From Flavobacterium sp. (GTDB lineage Bacteria > Bacteroidota > Bacteroidia > Chitinophagales > Chitinophagaceae): a stretch of 34,505 nucleotides of DNA. Of the stretch, positions 24,926-33,156 are shown in pieces (within the stretch, counting starts at the first letter, position 1; every line of letters begins with the position of its first letter). The notes under the pieces were generated by a model. The model was not told the origin of the DNA. It saw only the letters and a program-made list of their open reading frames with translations, and ran no database searches. The position numbers and the translations under genes are program-made. The stretch is taken from contig JASGCX010000043.1 of NCBI GenBank assembly GCA_030053925.1, forward strand, positions 1-34,505, written 5' to 3'.

Positions 24926-24936
24926 ATTTTTAATTT

Positions 24937-25032
24937 GATAATTCGATAATTTGATAATTTGATAATTGGATAATTCGATAATTGGATAATTTGATAATTC
25001 GATAATTGGATAATTTGATAATTGGATAATGA
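24937..25032. repeat. Octamer tract before nuoB, 12 units of GATAATTN
   Basis: Twelve perfect-length units of 8 bp. The first seven bases are GATAATT in the first 11 units and the eighth base is C, T or G; the last unit is GATAATGA. The tract ends 11 bp before the nuoB start on the minus strand, the same spacing as before nuoK. It is a sister of the nuoK tract. Confidence 0.94.
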
Positions 25033-25067
25033 AGTAAACGTTTGAAGTTTAGAAATGTTTTTATTTT

Positions 25068-25099
25068 CACATCATCTCATTAGCAAATTGGCACATTAT
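25068..25099. repeat. Four inverted octamer units right after the nuoA stop
   Basis: CACATCAT, CTCATTAG, CAAATTGG and CACATTAT are 8-bp units in the opposite orientation to the tract before nuoK. They directly follow the nuoA stop. Facing the tract at 24937-25032 they could let the nuoA-nuoB mRNA gap fold. Confidence 0.6.
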
Positions 25100-25100
25100 T

Positions 25101-25499
25101 TTAATCTTCCCAGTTTAAAGCACCTTTCTTAATAACGTAAATGAACCCTGCTAAGAAAAAGCCTACAAACATTAATACAGATAAAAATCCATCCCAACCT
25201 AACGACCTAAAATTAACCGCATAAGGGTAAAAGAAAATTACCTCTACATCAAACAACACAAATAATATTGCTACCAAAAAATATTTAATAGCCATTGGTT
25301 GGCGGGCATCACCGTGAGACTCGATACCACTTGCAAATGTTTCTAATTTATCGCTTGTTTTACGTTTAGGACCAACCAAAGCAGACATACCAATCATAAA
25401 GGCAACAAAGCCTGCAGCAAATAACAACTGAATACCAATAGGAAAATAGCTTGCTGCCGAAGAATCTGCAACATCTAACAAAACAGGCAACCAATTCAT
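25101..25499 (-). CDS. nuoA: NADH-quinone oxidoreductase subunit A
   Basis: First gene of the complex I operon, 132 residues with three transmembrane helices. Landmarks are KTSDKLETFASGIESHGDAR, equivalent to the conserved E-S-G loop, and KYFLVAILFVLFDVEVIFFY with the conserved Asp and Glu in helix 2. ATG at 25499. A terminator for the upstream cluster and a candidate -7 box lie just upstream, so nuoA probably has its own promoter. Confidence 0.97.
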   Translation of the reverse strand: MNWLPVLLDVADSSAASYFPIGIQLLFAAGFVAFMIGMSALVGPKRKTSDKLETFASGIESHGDARQPMAIKYFLVAILFVLFDVEVIFFYPYAVNFRSLGWDGFLSVLMFVGFFLAGFIYVIKKGALNWED

Positions 25500-25519
25500 A
25501 GAGTTGATTTTGTAAGGCG

Positions 25520-25527
25520 CAAAAATA
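25520..25527 (-). promoter_or_regulatory. Candidate -7 box of the nuo operon
   Basis: On the minus strand TATTTTTG matches TAnnTTTG exactly, 20 bases before the nuoA ATG. A TTTTG lies 15 bases upstream, closer than the usual -33 spacing. The position, just after the terminator at 25551-25574, supports it. Match by eye only. Confidence 0.4.
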
Positions 25528-25550
25528 AGGCTGCGATTGATACAAAAGAA

Positions 25551-25574
25551 AAACTCCTCTTTGCAGAGGAGTTT
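25551..25574 (-). terminator. Intrinsic terminator after the TPR gene
   Basis: AAACTCCTCT (25551-25560) pairs perfectly with AGAGGAGTTT (25565-25574) around TTGC. On the minus strand the stem is followed by TTTCTTTTG. It lies 15 bp after the TPR gene stop and separates that cluster from nuoA. Confidence 0.85.
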
Positions 25575-25589
25575 ATTTCTTAATTATTT

Positions 25590-27299
25590 TTATTTACCGC
25601 CAGTTTTTGCTGGTGGATTTTTAGCTCCAGGCTTTGCATTTAAGGCCTTTGTAAGTGCGTCTTTCGTTTGCGTTGCAAAAGTATTTTCTTCGCCGCCAGC
25701 AGTTGGATATAATGCTAGCATTTTTTCTGTTATTTCTAGCCCTTTCTGATTTTCTTTTTGTACATCAACGTAGAACCTTAACAAATAGTAATAATTATTA
25801 AAGATGGTTTTTTTGTTTTTCTCTAAAGTCTCAGCATCTTTTGATAAATAATCATTCTGTATTAAAATAGGTTCTACAGCAGTGCCAAGTGTGGCTGCTG
25901 TATCTATTGCTTTTGCAGCTCGTACATTAAAAGAATATGGCTGTGGTTTTGTAGGGAACGCTTCAATATATTTTTTAGCCAATTCCATAGTTAAGCCAAA
26001 CTCTTTTGCACTGTAGGCCGTGTTGGTTAATCTGAAATAATCACCCTCACTCATTGTACCGCCTTTAAACTTAACGGCTGCTTGTAACCATTTAATTTGC
26101 TCGTTGTATTTTTTGGCTTTACCAAAAATTTCTGCTGCTTGGTTTGCATAAGAAACTTTATTAGCTACAACTGTATCGTTGTCTATTGCTTTTTGCAAAT
26201 AGCTAACTGCTACGTCTTCGCTACCAGAAAATTTAGAAAATATTTTCACAGCAATATCAAAGTTAGATGCTGTGATATTTTCTTTTGGTGCACTTGCAAA
26301 ATACTGCTCAATGTATGATTTAGCTTTTACGCTATCACCTAAACGATCGTAGTTGTAAGCATACAATAAAGGCAATTTATAGAAAGTTTTACACTCACCG
26401 CTTTCCATAGATTTGGTTTTGTCTAAACTTTCTTGGTACTTACCAGCTCTAAACAAGTAATCGGCGTACAAGATATCGGTGTTACAATCTTTATCTGCGT
26501 ATTGAATATATTTCTCAATACTTTCTTTTGCTTTGTTTACATCTTTATTAGAATAGTAATCGTACAAAGCGGCGTAGGTTAAAGGAAATGCAGGGTCTGC
26601 AGTATTAGCATCTGTAAAAAATTGCTCAAACAATTGCTTGTTATCTTGGCTTTTGTAAATCATGCCAATTTTATAGATAGCCAATGCATTTTTAGGGTCC
26701 CGAGTAATAGCATCTTGAAAAGCTTTTACGGCTTCACCACCTTGATCGCCACCCAATTTTAGGTAGTTTACACCCATGTTTATCAGGATGTCAGGATTAG
26801 TAAGATCGAATGTTGCTGCTTGCTTTAATTTATCAATAGCATAAGTAGGATCACCTTGCTTGCTACCGCCTTCGGCATTGGCACGGCCAATAGCATTTAA
26901 GATAGCTGCGTTAGGCTTATTTTTATTTTTACCTTTTGTTTCGGTAGATTGTGTAATGGCTTGCTCAAACTTTTGTTTTACAGCGTTCATGTCGCCTTCT
27001 TCTTTAATTTCTACATGGCCCATGCCTACTAAAATCCAAGCATCATTAACACCATCTTGCAAGGCTTTTTGGTACAAATCTTTTGCGCCTTTTACATCAT
27101 CAGTTGCAATTAAAGCCTGACCATACCAATAGATATTTTGAGGATCTCTTGAATTGGCATCGTACAATTTCTTAAAAACGTCAACTGCACTTTTGTTTTT
27201 CTTGTAGTTTAAAAACTTAATCCCATCGGCCAAAGTTTGAGCCGTTATGCCGCTTACAGTAACAATAGCTGCAATTAGCAAAGCAATTACCTTCTTCAT
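25590..27299 (-). CDS. Secreted tetratricopeptide-repeat protein
   Basis: A 569-residue protein with a Sec signal peptide (MKKVIALLIAAIVTVSGITA), so it should be periplasmic or outer-membrane associated. I chose the ATG at 27299 because it starts the signal; the frame extends nine codons upstream. TPR-type helical pairs fill most of the length, for example at about 33-100 (DVFKKLYDANSRDPQNIYWY), 130-165, 185-245 (ALAIYKIGMIYKSQ) and 260-300. The C-terminus is Gly/Pro/Lys-rich (PGAKNPPAKTGGK). It follows the PstS-like gene by 19 bp. This gene order is common in Bacteroidota, next to TonB-related genes. It is probably a scaffold; no enzyme motif is visible. Confidence 0.85.
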   Translation of the reverse strand: MKKVIALLIAAIVTVSGITAQTLADGIKFLNYKKNKSAVDVFKKLYDANSRDPQNIYWYGQALIATDDVKGAKDLYQKALQDGVNDAWILVGMGHVEIKEEGDMNAVKQKFEQAITQSTETKGKNKNKPNAAILNAIGRANAEGGSKQGDPTYAIDKLKQAATFDLTNPDILINMGVNYLKLGGDQGGEAVKAFQDAITRDPKNALAIYKIGMIYKSQDNKQLFEQFFTDANTADPAFPLTYAALYDYYSNKDVNKAKESIEKYIQYADKDCNTDILYADYLFRAGKYQESLDKTKSMESGECKTFYKLPLLYAYNYDRLGDSVKAKSYIEQYFASAPKENITASNFDIAVKIFSKFSGSEDVAVSYLQKAIDNDTVVANKVSYANQAAEIFGKAKKYNEQIKWLQAAVKFKGGTMSEGDYFRLTNTAYSAKEFGLTMELAKKYIEAFPTKPQPYSFNVRAAKAIDTAATLGTAVEPILIQNDYLSKDAETLEKNKKTIFNNYYYLLRFYVDVQKENQKGLEITEKMLALYPTAGGEENTFATQTKDALTKALNAKPGAKNPPAKTGGK

Positions 27300-27318
27300 G
27301 TGTCTTGTTTTAGAATTG

Positions 27319-28233
27319 TTAATCATCTGTTTTTATGTTGCTTAATCGTTTTTTAAAACTAATTTTTGCTGGGGCTAAAAACGCTCTTCTAAATATTAGC
27401 TGCCCACGTTCCGAACCCATAAAATTTCCAAAGCTAGAACCTAGTTGTGTTGTATTCTCTTTTACAATATAATACAAAGGGCGCGATAATGGGTATTGCA
27501 AATATGTGATGGTTGCTTGTGATGGTCGTGCAAACTCACCATTTTTACAAATAGTGCACTCTACCAAAGCCAATTTTATTGTTTTTAGTTGAGCCTGTTG
27601 CTTTGCATCGTAATTATCGCCTACCCAACTTAACCCCACAAACCCAATGGCATTTTCTGTACTACACACAATATTAACAACATCTTCGCTGTTTTTTGCT
27701 GCTACCACATTTGCCCCAAATGCTTGCCCTTTTAACAAACTGTCTTGCAAATATCTTACAGTACTCGTTGCATTTTTACCATCCATTACTGCGGTAATAT
27801 TTTTTTTACCCGAAAGAATATTACGCAAATGGGCCATTGTAAACACACTGTCTTTGCTTTTTCTATTTACTATTACCGCTATTGCATCGTAAGCAACATT
27901 GGTATAGTAAGGTATAAATTTCAAAGTACTTTCGTAATACTCACGTTCGTTTTTATTTAAGCCTCTAGCCACAATTATCAACCTTGTACTATCGCTTTGA
28001 AAGTCTTTAAAACAGGCAACTTCGGGCTTATAACTTGCTACAATTTTTGTATTGGGATAAGTAGATTCGTACACTTTAATTTGCTCTTCTATTACTGGCT
28101 TAAAACTTTCATCTACACTTATATTTATCTGCCCATTATTAAATGTATCTGTTGTAATTTTTTGCTGCTTCGTAGCATCGTTACAAGCAATACAACATAC
28201 AAGTGTTAAAGCCCATGCAAAATACTGTTTCAT
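27319..28233 (-). CDS. PstS-like phosphate-binding-type lipoprotein
   Basis: A 304-residue lipoprotein with lipobox CIAC at residues 14-17. The body is a type II periplasmic-binding fold of the PstS-like class: INISVDESFKPVIEEQIKVY, IIVARGLNKNERE, VAYDAIAVIVNRKS and the ligand-region segment NSEDVVNIVCSTENAIGFVG. YPLSRPLYYIVKEN is the C-terminal hinge block seen in PstS-like proteins. No permease or ATPase genes adjoin, so phosphate uptake is not shown; these proteins often accompany TonB/TPR genes in this phylum. It overlaps the small membrane-protein gene by 4 bp (ATGA). Confidence 0.85.
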   Translation of the reverse strand: MKQYFAWALTLVCCIACNDATKQQKITTDTFNNGQINISVDESFKPVIEEQIKVYESTYPNTKIVASYKPEVACFKDFQSDSTRLIIVARGLNKNEREYYESTLKFIPYYTNVAYDAIAVIVNRKSKDSVFTMAHLRNILSGKKNITAVMDGKNATSTVRYLQDSLLKGQAFGANVVAAKNSEDVVNIVCSTENAIGFVGLSWVGDNYDAKQQAQLKTIKLALVECTICKNGEFARPSQATITYLQYPLSRPLYYIVKENTTQLGSSFGNFMGSERGQLIFRRAFLAPAKISFKKRLSNIKTDD

Positions 28234-28553
28234 AAATATCTATCTCCCTTTATACCACGATACAATCTAAAACCTCCATACAATAAGCAAATACCACCAA
28301 AAATATACTTCAATACAGGATCTAAACCCACCATTATTGCAATATTCATTTTATCGCCAAAAAGCACCACTATACCAACACCTAATATCAACGATGCACG
28401 TGTAATATCAAACGCTTTTTTGGCAATTTTACCCGCAGAATGTTGTCTAAATTCATTTTCCATAACGCCTCTTTCAAAAACAGAGGTGGCAATATAATGA
28501 TTTTTGATTTCGATGAACGATTGAGACACGGTATTTGATGAAAGATTTTTCAT
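28230..28553 (-). CDS. Small membrane protein of unknown function
   Basis: A 107-residue protein from the ATG at 28553; the frame stays open 17 codons further upstream, but that part is not protein-like. The N-terminal half is polar. Two hydrophobic helices follow: ASLILGVGIVVLFGD (about residues 59-73) and YIFGGICLLYGGFRLY near the C-terminus, so it should be an inner-membrane protein. It overlaps the PstS-like gene by 4 bp and leads the three-gene cluster. I do not recognise the family. Confidence 0.7.
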   Translation of the reverse strand: MKNLSSNTVSQSFIEIKNHYIATSVFERGVMENEFRQHSAGKIAKKAFDITRASLILGVGIVVLFGDKMNIAIMVGLDPVLKYIFGGICLLYGGFRLYRGIKGDRYL

Positions 28554-28663
28554 AAAATATTTTTTTATGAAGATGCAAGGGCTTGAAATTTCCATAAGCG
28601 GCAACTTTTGTTTTCAATTCGATACGCAATTTTCTAGAAAATATAACAAAAGCATCGCCCATT

Positions 28664-28671
28664 TATATTTG
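28664..28671 (+). promoter_or_regulatory. Candidate -7 box, phosphatase/hisS/trehalase genes
   Basis: TATATTTG is an exact match to TAnnTTTG. It ends only 4 bases before the ATG at 28676, so transcription would start at or just inside the start codon. This suggests a leaderless mRNA. No good -33 element was found. Confidence 0.45.
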
Positions 28672-28675
28672 CCAA

Positions 28676-29152
28676 ATGAAAATTTTAATGGTGTGTTTGG
28701 GCAATATTTGTCGCAGCCCTTTGGCAGAAGGTATTTTACAATCAAAAGCAAAAAAACTAGGTTTACCAATACAAGTTGATAGTGCAGGCACAGCCAATTA
28801 TCATGTAGGCGAAGCACCGCATCGTTCATCACAATTGGTAGCTAGGCAAAATGGTGTAGATATTAGCCACCAACAATGCAGGCAGTTTAGGAAAACAGAT
28901 TTTGAAACCTTTGACAAAATATACGTAATGGATAGCAGTAACTACGAAGATGTGAAACGTATGGCTGGCCATTATTTTAATGCTAACAAAATAGATTTCA
29001 TGCTCAACGAGCTATACCCACACGAAAACCGTGAAGTACCCGACCCTTGGTATGGTGGCATGGAAGACTTTAAAAAAGTGTATAAAATGCTAGATGATAC
29101 TTGCGAAGTAATTGTAAAAAAATACCTAGCCGCACAGCAACAACAACAATAG
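28676..29152 (+). CDS. Low-molecular-weight protein-tyrosine-phosphatase
   Basis: A 158-residue cytoplasmic enzyme. The P-loop is VCLGNICRSP with nucleophile Cys7 and Arg13. The general acid is in the EVPDPWYGG segment near residue 119. STANYHVGEAPHRSS-like surroundings (SAGTANYHVGEAPHRS) match the family. It removes phosphate from tyrosine-phosphorylated proteins; partners such as tyrosine kinases are not in the window. It diverges from the small membrane-protein gene across 122 bp. hisS follows 77 bp after the stop. Confidence 0.93.
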   Translation: MKILMVCLGNICRSPLAEGILQSKAKKLGLPIQVDSAGTANYHVGEAPHRSSQLVARQNGVDISHQQCRQFRKTDFETFDKIYVMDSSNYEDVKRMAGHYFNANKIDFMLNELYPHENREVPDPWYGGMEDFKKVYKMLDDTCEVIVKKYLAAQQQQQ

Positions 29153-29199
29153 TATAATTCATTACGGTTATTTTCGCCGCCTTGTTAGTTAAGAACTAT

Positions 29200-29227
29200 C
29201 AAATTCCAAATTTCAAATTCCAAATTA
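29200..29227. repeat. Heptamer tract before hisS, four units of CAAATTN
   Basis: Four 7-bp units in a row: CAAATTC, CAAATTT, CAAATTC, CAAATTA. The seventh base varies, as in the tract before dapB. The tract ends 2 bp before the hisS ATG. Confidence 0.75.
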
Positions 29228-29229
29228 TT

Positions 29230-30606
29230 ATGGCTAAACCAACAGTAAGTTTACCACAAGGTACTAGAGATTTTTCGGCAGAAGTAGTGCGTAAACGTCA
29301 ATATATTTTTTCTACTATCCGCTCTGTGTTTGAGTTGTATGGCTTTGCGCCACTAGAAACACCTGCCATGGAAAACCTAGAAACCCTGATGGGTAAATAT
29401 GGTGAAGAGGGGGATAAATTGATTTTTAAGATTTTGAATAATGGTTTAGATAATGCAGATAAGCTAGAACAAATCAAAGCTGAATTTGAAAAAGTATTAG
29501 CAGGTAAAAACACCAAAGGTATTACCGAAAGAGCTCTTCGCTACGACCTTACCATTCCTTTTGCTCGCTATGTTGCCATGAATTATGGACAATTAACCAT
29601 GCCATTTAAACGCTACCAAATACAACCTGTGTGGCGTGCCGATAGACCTCAAAGAGGCCGCTACCGTGAGTTTTACCAATGCGATGCAGATGTGGTAGGC
29701 AGCAAGAGTTTATTGAACGAAGTTGAATTGGTAAATATTTACGCTACTGTATTTTCCAAACTTGGTATTGATGTAGAAATACGCATTAACAGCAGAAAAA
29801 TATTGGCTGCACTCGCTGAAATATGTGGTGGTGCTGATAAAATGGTAGACATTACTGTTGCTATAGACAAGCTTGATAAAATTGGCATTGAAAAAGTAAA
29901 AGAAGAACTTGCTACTTGTGGCCTTAGCAATGCGCAGCTAAATACGATAGAACTTTATTTGCAAATTGATGGCAGCAATACAAAAAGGCTAAGTACACTA
30001 AAAAACTTATTAGGCAATAACGAAACTGGCAAAGCTGGTATTGACGAGATTGAATACATTTTGAACTACCAACCTGCAACTAGCAACCAGCAACTAGTAA
30101 CCGATTTCACCCTTGCTCGTGGCCTCAACTACTACACAGGTATCATCTTTGAAATTAAAGCCAAAGGCGTGCAAATGGGCAGCATTGGTGGCGGCGGTAG
30201 ATACGATGATTTAACAGGTTTGTTTGGTGTTTCAAACGTGCCTGGTGTAGGCATTAGCTTTGGTGTAGATAGAATTTACGATGTAATGGAAGAGCTAAAA
30301 CTATTTCCTACAACAGTACAAATTGGCACCAAAGTATTGTTCTTTAATTTGGGGCAAAATGAAAGCAAAGCAGCTTTTGGTTTAATGCAACAATTAAGAG
30401 CCAATGGCACTAGCTGCGAACTATTTCACGAGACTACAAAGTTTGATAAGCAGTTTAAATACGCAGATAAAAAACAAATTCCTTACGCTATAATGCTTGG
30501 CAGTAAAGAACTTGAAGAAGGTACTTGCGTGGTAAAAAACCTAACAAATAGCACTCAGCAAACCATTGCACAAAACGAATTGCTTAACTTTTTGTTTGAC
30601 GCTTAA
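29230..30606 (+). CDS. hisS: Histidyl-tRNA synthetase
   Basis: Class II aminoacyl-tRNA synthetase that charges tRNA-His in the cytoplasm, 458 residues. Class II motif 2 is RADRPQRGRYREFYQCD. HisA-type segments are ARGLNYYTGIIFE and GGGGRYDDLTGLFG. Motif 3 is GVGISFGVDRIYDV. The C-terminal anticodon-binding domain follows from about residue 360. I chose the ATG at 29230 (MAKPTVSLPQGTRDF) because the family begins there; a TTG 16 codons upstream lies in the CAAATTN repeat tract. Confidence 0.97.
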   Translation: MAKPTVSLPQGTRDFSAEVVRKRQYIFSTIRSVFELYGFAPLETPAMENLETLMGKYGEEGDKLIFKILNNGLDNADKLEQIKAEFEKVLAGKNTKGITERALRYDLTIPFARYVAMNYGQLTMPFKRYQIQPVWRADRPQRGRYREFYQCDADVVGSKSLLNEVELVNIYATVFSKLGIDVEIRINSRKILAALAEICGGADKMVDITVAIDKLDKIGIEKVKEELATCGLSNAQLNTIELYLQIDGSNTKRLSTLKNLLGNNETGKAGIDEIEYILNYQPATSNQQLVTDFTLARGLNYYTGIIFEIKAKGVQMGSIGGGGRYDDLTGLFGVSNVPGVGISFGVDRIYDVMEELKLFPTTVQIGTKVLFFNLGQNESKAAFGLMQQLRANGTSCELFHETTKFDKQFKYADKKQIPYAIMLGSKELEEGTCVVKNLTNSTQQTIAQNELLNFLFDA

Positions 30607-30646
30607 TATAAGCCTGTAACTTTCTTTTCTTTTAATAACATTCTTT

Positions 30647-32230
30647 ATGAAACGATTGCTCATAATTGGTAGCTTTTTACTACCCTTTTTTGCGCTGGCA
30701 CAAAAGCCAAAAGACACGCCTACACCAGATATTATTTACGGTCAGTTGTTTAAAGATGTGCAGTTGCAACGCATTTTTCCCGATGGTAAAACCTTTGTTG
30801 ATTGCACACCAAAACGTAACCCAAAAGATATAGTAGCTGATTACTTAAAACTCAAGAATAATCCTTTGGTAAAATACTCATTGGAAGGTTTTGTAAAAGC
30901 CAATTTTTATTTACCAGTTAATCCTACCAACACCTACCAATCTAACACCAAGGAAGATGTTGCTGCACACATCAAAAACCTGTGGCAAGTGCTTAAACGC
31001 AACCCTGATAAAGCCGTAGAAGGCAGTTCGCTATTGGCTTTGCCAAATGCCTACATTGTACCAGGTGGTAGGTTTAGAGAAATTTATTATTGGGATAGTT
31101 ATTTCACCATGCTTGGCTTGCAAGAAAGCAACGAGTACGAAATGATTGAAAACATGATTAACAATTTTGCCTTCTTAATCAATACGTATGGCCATATACC
31201 TAATGGCAATCGTAGCTATTATTTAAGCCGTTCGCAGCCGCCATTTTTTGCTTTAATGGTGGGCTTATTGGCCGAGAAAAAAGGCAACACAGTTTACACA
31301 AAATACCAAGCGGCTTTGCAAAAAGAATACAACTATTGGATGGACAAAACCGCCAATACCAAACATGCCGTAACCATGCCTGATGGCAGCATGTTAAACC
31401 GCTATTACGATGCTGACAATGCACCAAGACAAGAGAGCTACAAAGAAGATTATACCCTAGCAAATATTGAAGCAGATAAAGCATCTTTAGCCTCGGTAAA
31501 AAAAGTATTTGCACAAAAAAGTAAAGACCTACGCAGCGGTGCCGAAAGTGGTTGGGATTTTAGTACGCGTTGGTTTGCAGATGGCAAAAACATCAACACC
31601 ATACAAACCACTAATTTAATTCCTGTTGACTTAAATGGCCTACTGTACCAGCTAGAATTAACACTGGCAAAATGCAACCAATTATCTGGCAATGCCGCCC
31701 AAGCAAAAGCCTTTGAACAAGTGGCTGCCAAACGCAAGCAAGCCATTAACAAGTATTGCTACAATGCCCAGCGCAACTGGTATTTTGATTACAATATTGC
31801 TACCAAGCAACAAAGCAATATTATGACTGCTGCAGGCATTAGCCCTTTGTTTTTTAATGTGGCCGATAAAGCGGCAGCACAAGGCATGGCCAATACTTTA
31901 AAAGCCAACTTTTTAAAACCCGGTGGCATGGTTACTACCTTAACCACATCGGGCCAGCAATGGGATGCGCCAAATGGTTGGGCACCTTTGCAATGGATAG
32001 CGGTAAAAGGCTTAGAAAATTATCAGCAAACAGCACTTGCCAAAGACCTTGCACAACGTTGGGTAGCCCTTAATATAAAAGTGTATAAAGAAACGGGCAA
32101 GTTGATGGAAAAGTACAACGTGGTGAACATAAATTTACCAGCAGGTGGTGGCGAATATGCGGGTCAAGATGGCTTCGGCTGGACCAATGGTGTACTACTT
32201 AAAATGATGACCGTTTACAACCTACAATAA
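30647..32230 (+). CDS. treA: Periplasmic trehalase, GH37
   Basis: A 527-residue secreted trehalase that hydrolyses trehalose to two glucoses in the periplasm. The signal peptide ends at about ALA-Q19. Trehalase signature 1, PGGRFREIYYWDSY, is at 139-152. Signature 2 is QWDAPNGWAPLQ near 437-448. The catalytic acid region ESGWDFSTRW is near 299-308, and the base region GGGEYAGQDGFGWTNG is near the C-terminus. It lies 40 bp after hisS on the same strand and probably shares its mRNA, although the functions are unrelated. A strong terminator follows. Confidence 0.95.
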   Translation: MKRLLIIGSFLLPFFALAQKPKDTPTPDIIYGQLFKDVQLQRIFPDGKTFVDCTPKRNPKDIVADYLKLKNNPLVKYSLEGFVKANFYLPVNPTNTYQSNTKEDVAAHIKNLWQVLKRNPDKAVEGSSLLALPNAYIVPGGRFREIYYWDSYFTMLGLQESNEYEMIENMINNFAFLINTYGHIPNGNRSYYLSRSQPPFFALMVGLLAEKKGNTVYTKYQAALQKEYNYWMDKTANTKHAVTMPDGSMLNRYYDADNAPRQESYKEDYTLANIEADKASLASVKKVFAQKSKDLRSGAESGWDFSTRWFADGKNINTIQTTNLIPVDLNGLLYQLELTLAKCNQLSGNAAQAKAFEQVAAKRKQAINKYCYNAQRNWYFDYNIATKQQSNIMTAAGISPLFFNVADKAAAQGMANTLKANFLKPGGMVTTLTTSGQQWDAPNGWAPLQWIAVKGLENYQQTALAKDLAQRWVALNIKVYKETGKLMEKYNVVNINLPAGGGEYAGQDGFGWTNGVLLKMMTVYNLQ

Positions 32231-32262
32231 GCTTGTTGTGCTGAGGCACTAAGCATCTCATC

Positions 32263-32295
32263 AAAACGGCTGAAGCGGTGCTTCGGCCGTTTTTT
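32263..32295 (+). terminator. Intrinsic terminator after the trehalase gene
   Basis: AAAACGGCTGAAGC (32263-32276) pairs with GCTTCGGCCGTTTT (32280-32293) around a GGT loop, with one G-T pair, then a T-run. It is 32 bp after the stop. Because the left arm is preceded by A residues it may also work for minus-strand transcripts from the ATPase/DUF4276 pair. Confidence 0.9.
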
Positions 32296-32425
32296 ATTTA
32301 TGTAACCTGCTGTGGTAATGCTGTTGAACTGCATAGGCGTTGCACACTGCGGCTGTAGAATGTTTGTTGGGCTTTGCCTACAATGTAACGAGATAACAAT
32401 AAATGCAAAAGATTAACACAAATAA

Positions 32426-33154
32426 TTAAACCAATAACTCGCCAATAGATAAAAAATCACAGAATTCTTTGAAGCTAGCACACTTGTTACTCTTATATAG
32501 CGAGATAAAATCTTCTCTATCAATGCTATTTAAAATTGCACTCGCTTCTCCTTTACTTTTATCGTACTTTCTATTTGCTAATGCAAACACTTTTTCTACA
32601 ATTGCTGCTGGATGGAAATAAGTTATTTCTGGGTCATTATCTACTAAATTTAACCCTAATTGGGTTTTAATATAATCAGCAGTAAGTGTGGCATCCAACT
32701 TTAAAAAACTTTCTCTTAACCCTAATATCCAAGCCTCTACTTCCATTATTGCAAAACAGAAATAGACCTTATCAGAATTAATCCTAGCCCTTGTTCCTTT
32801 AATAAATTGTTCATTTACAAGCTGGTTAATGGTACTGTTCATAACAGCATCACGATAATCTTTTGAATACATATCCCTCAAACCAACAATTCGGATGAAG
32901 CCCTCCTTCCAAAGTCTTTGCTCTCTTCTTACTATTCTCGAAAGTACACTGGCATCGTTACCAACATTAATAATTTGAAAGTAAAAGTTAGCCCCTGCAT
33001 TAGAAAATGGGTATTCTGTAGTATTAAATTTACCATCAGTAAATAGTGTGAAGCAATCCAACGCAATATTTTGGTATTGAAATACTTTTAACAACAACTC
33101 TCTTACAAAAATGAGTTCGGTTTGCCCCTCTACAAATATAGCCGTCTTTATCAT
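32426..33154 (-). CDS. DUF4276-type Toprim-like protein paired with an ATPase
   Basis: A 242-residue protein of the DUF4276 type. The first strand carries FVEGQTE (E9, E13), the Toprim-like E-G-x-T-E pattern. An acidic strand end is GLRDMYSKD (D94). MEVEAWILG (E138, E140, W142) is the third family element. Acidic residues at these places would bind metal in a nuclease site. It starts 2 bp after the stop of the upstream ATPase, so the two are coupled. DUF4276 proteins commonly follow AAA ATPases; a nuclease-effector role is an inference. Downstream lie 130 bp without a gene before the trehalase terminator. Confidence 0.8.
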   Translation of the reverse strand: MIKTAIFVEGQTELIFVRELLLKVFQYQNIALDCFTLFTDGKFNTTEYPFSNAGANFYFQIINVGNDASVLSRIVRREQRLWKEGFIRIVGLRDMYSKDYRDAVMNSTINQLVNEQFIKGTRARINSDKVYFCFAIMEVEAWILGLRESFLKLDATLTADYIKTQLGLNLVDNDPEITYFHPAAIVEKVFALANRKYDKSKGEASAILNSIDREDFISLYKSNKCASFKEFCDFLSIGELLV

Positions 33155-33156
33155 GC

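Noticed and set aside
29182-29229. HisS start at a TTG 16 codons upstream
   Set aside because: The added residues come from the CAAATTN repeat; the conserved start of the family is at the ATG at 29230.
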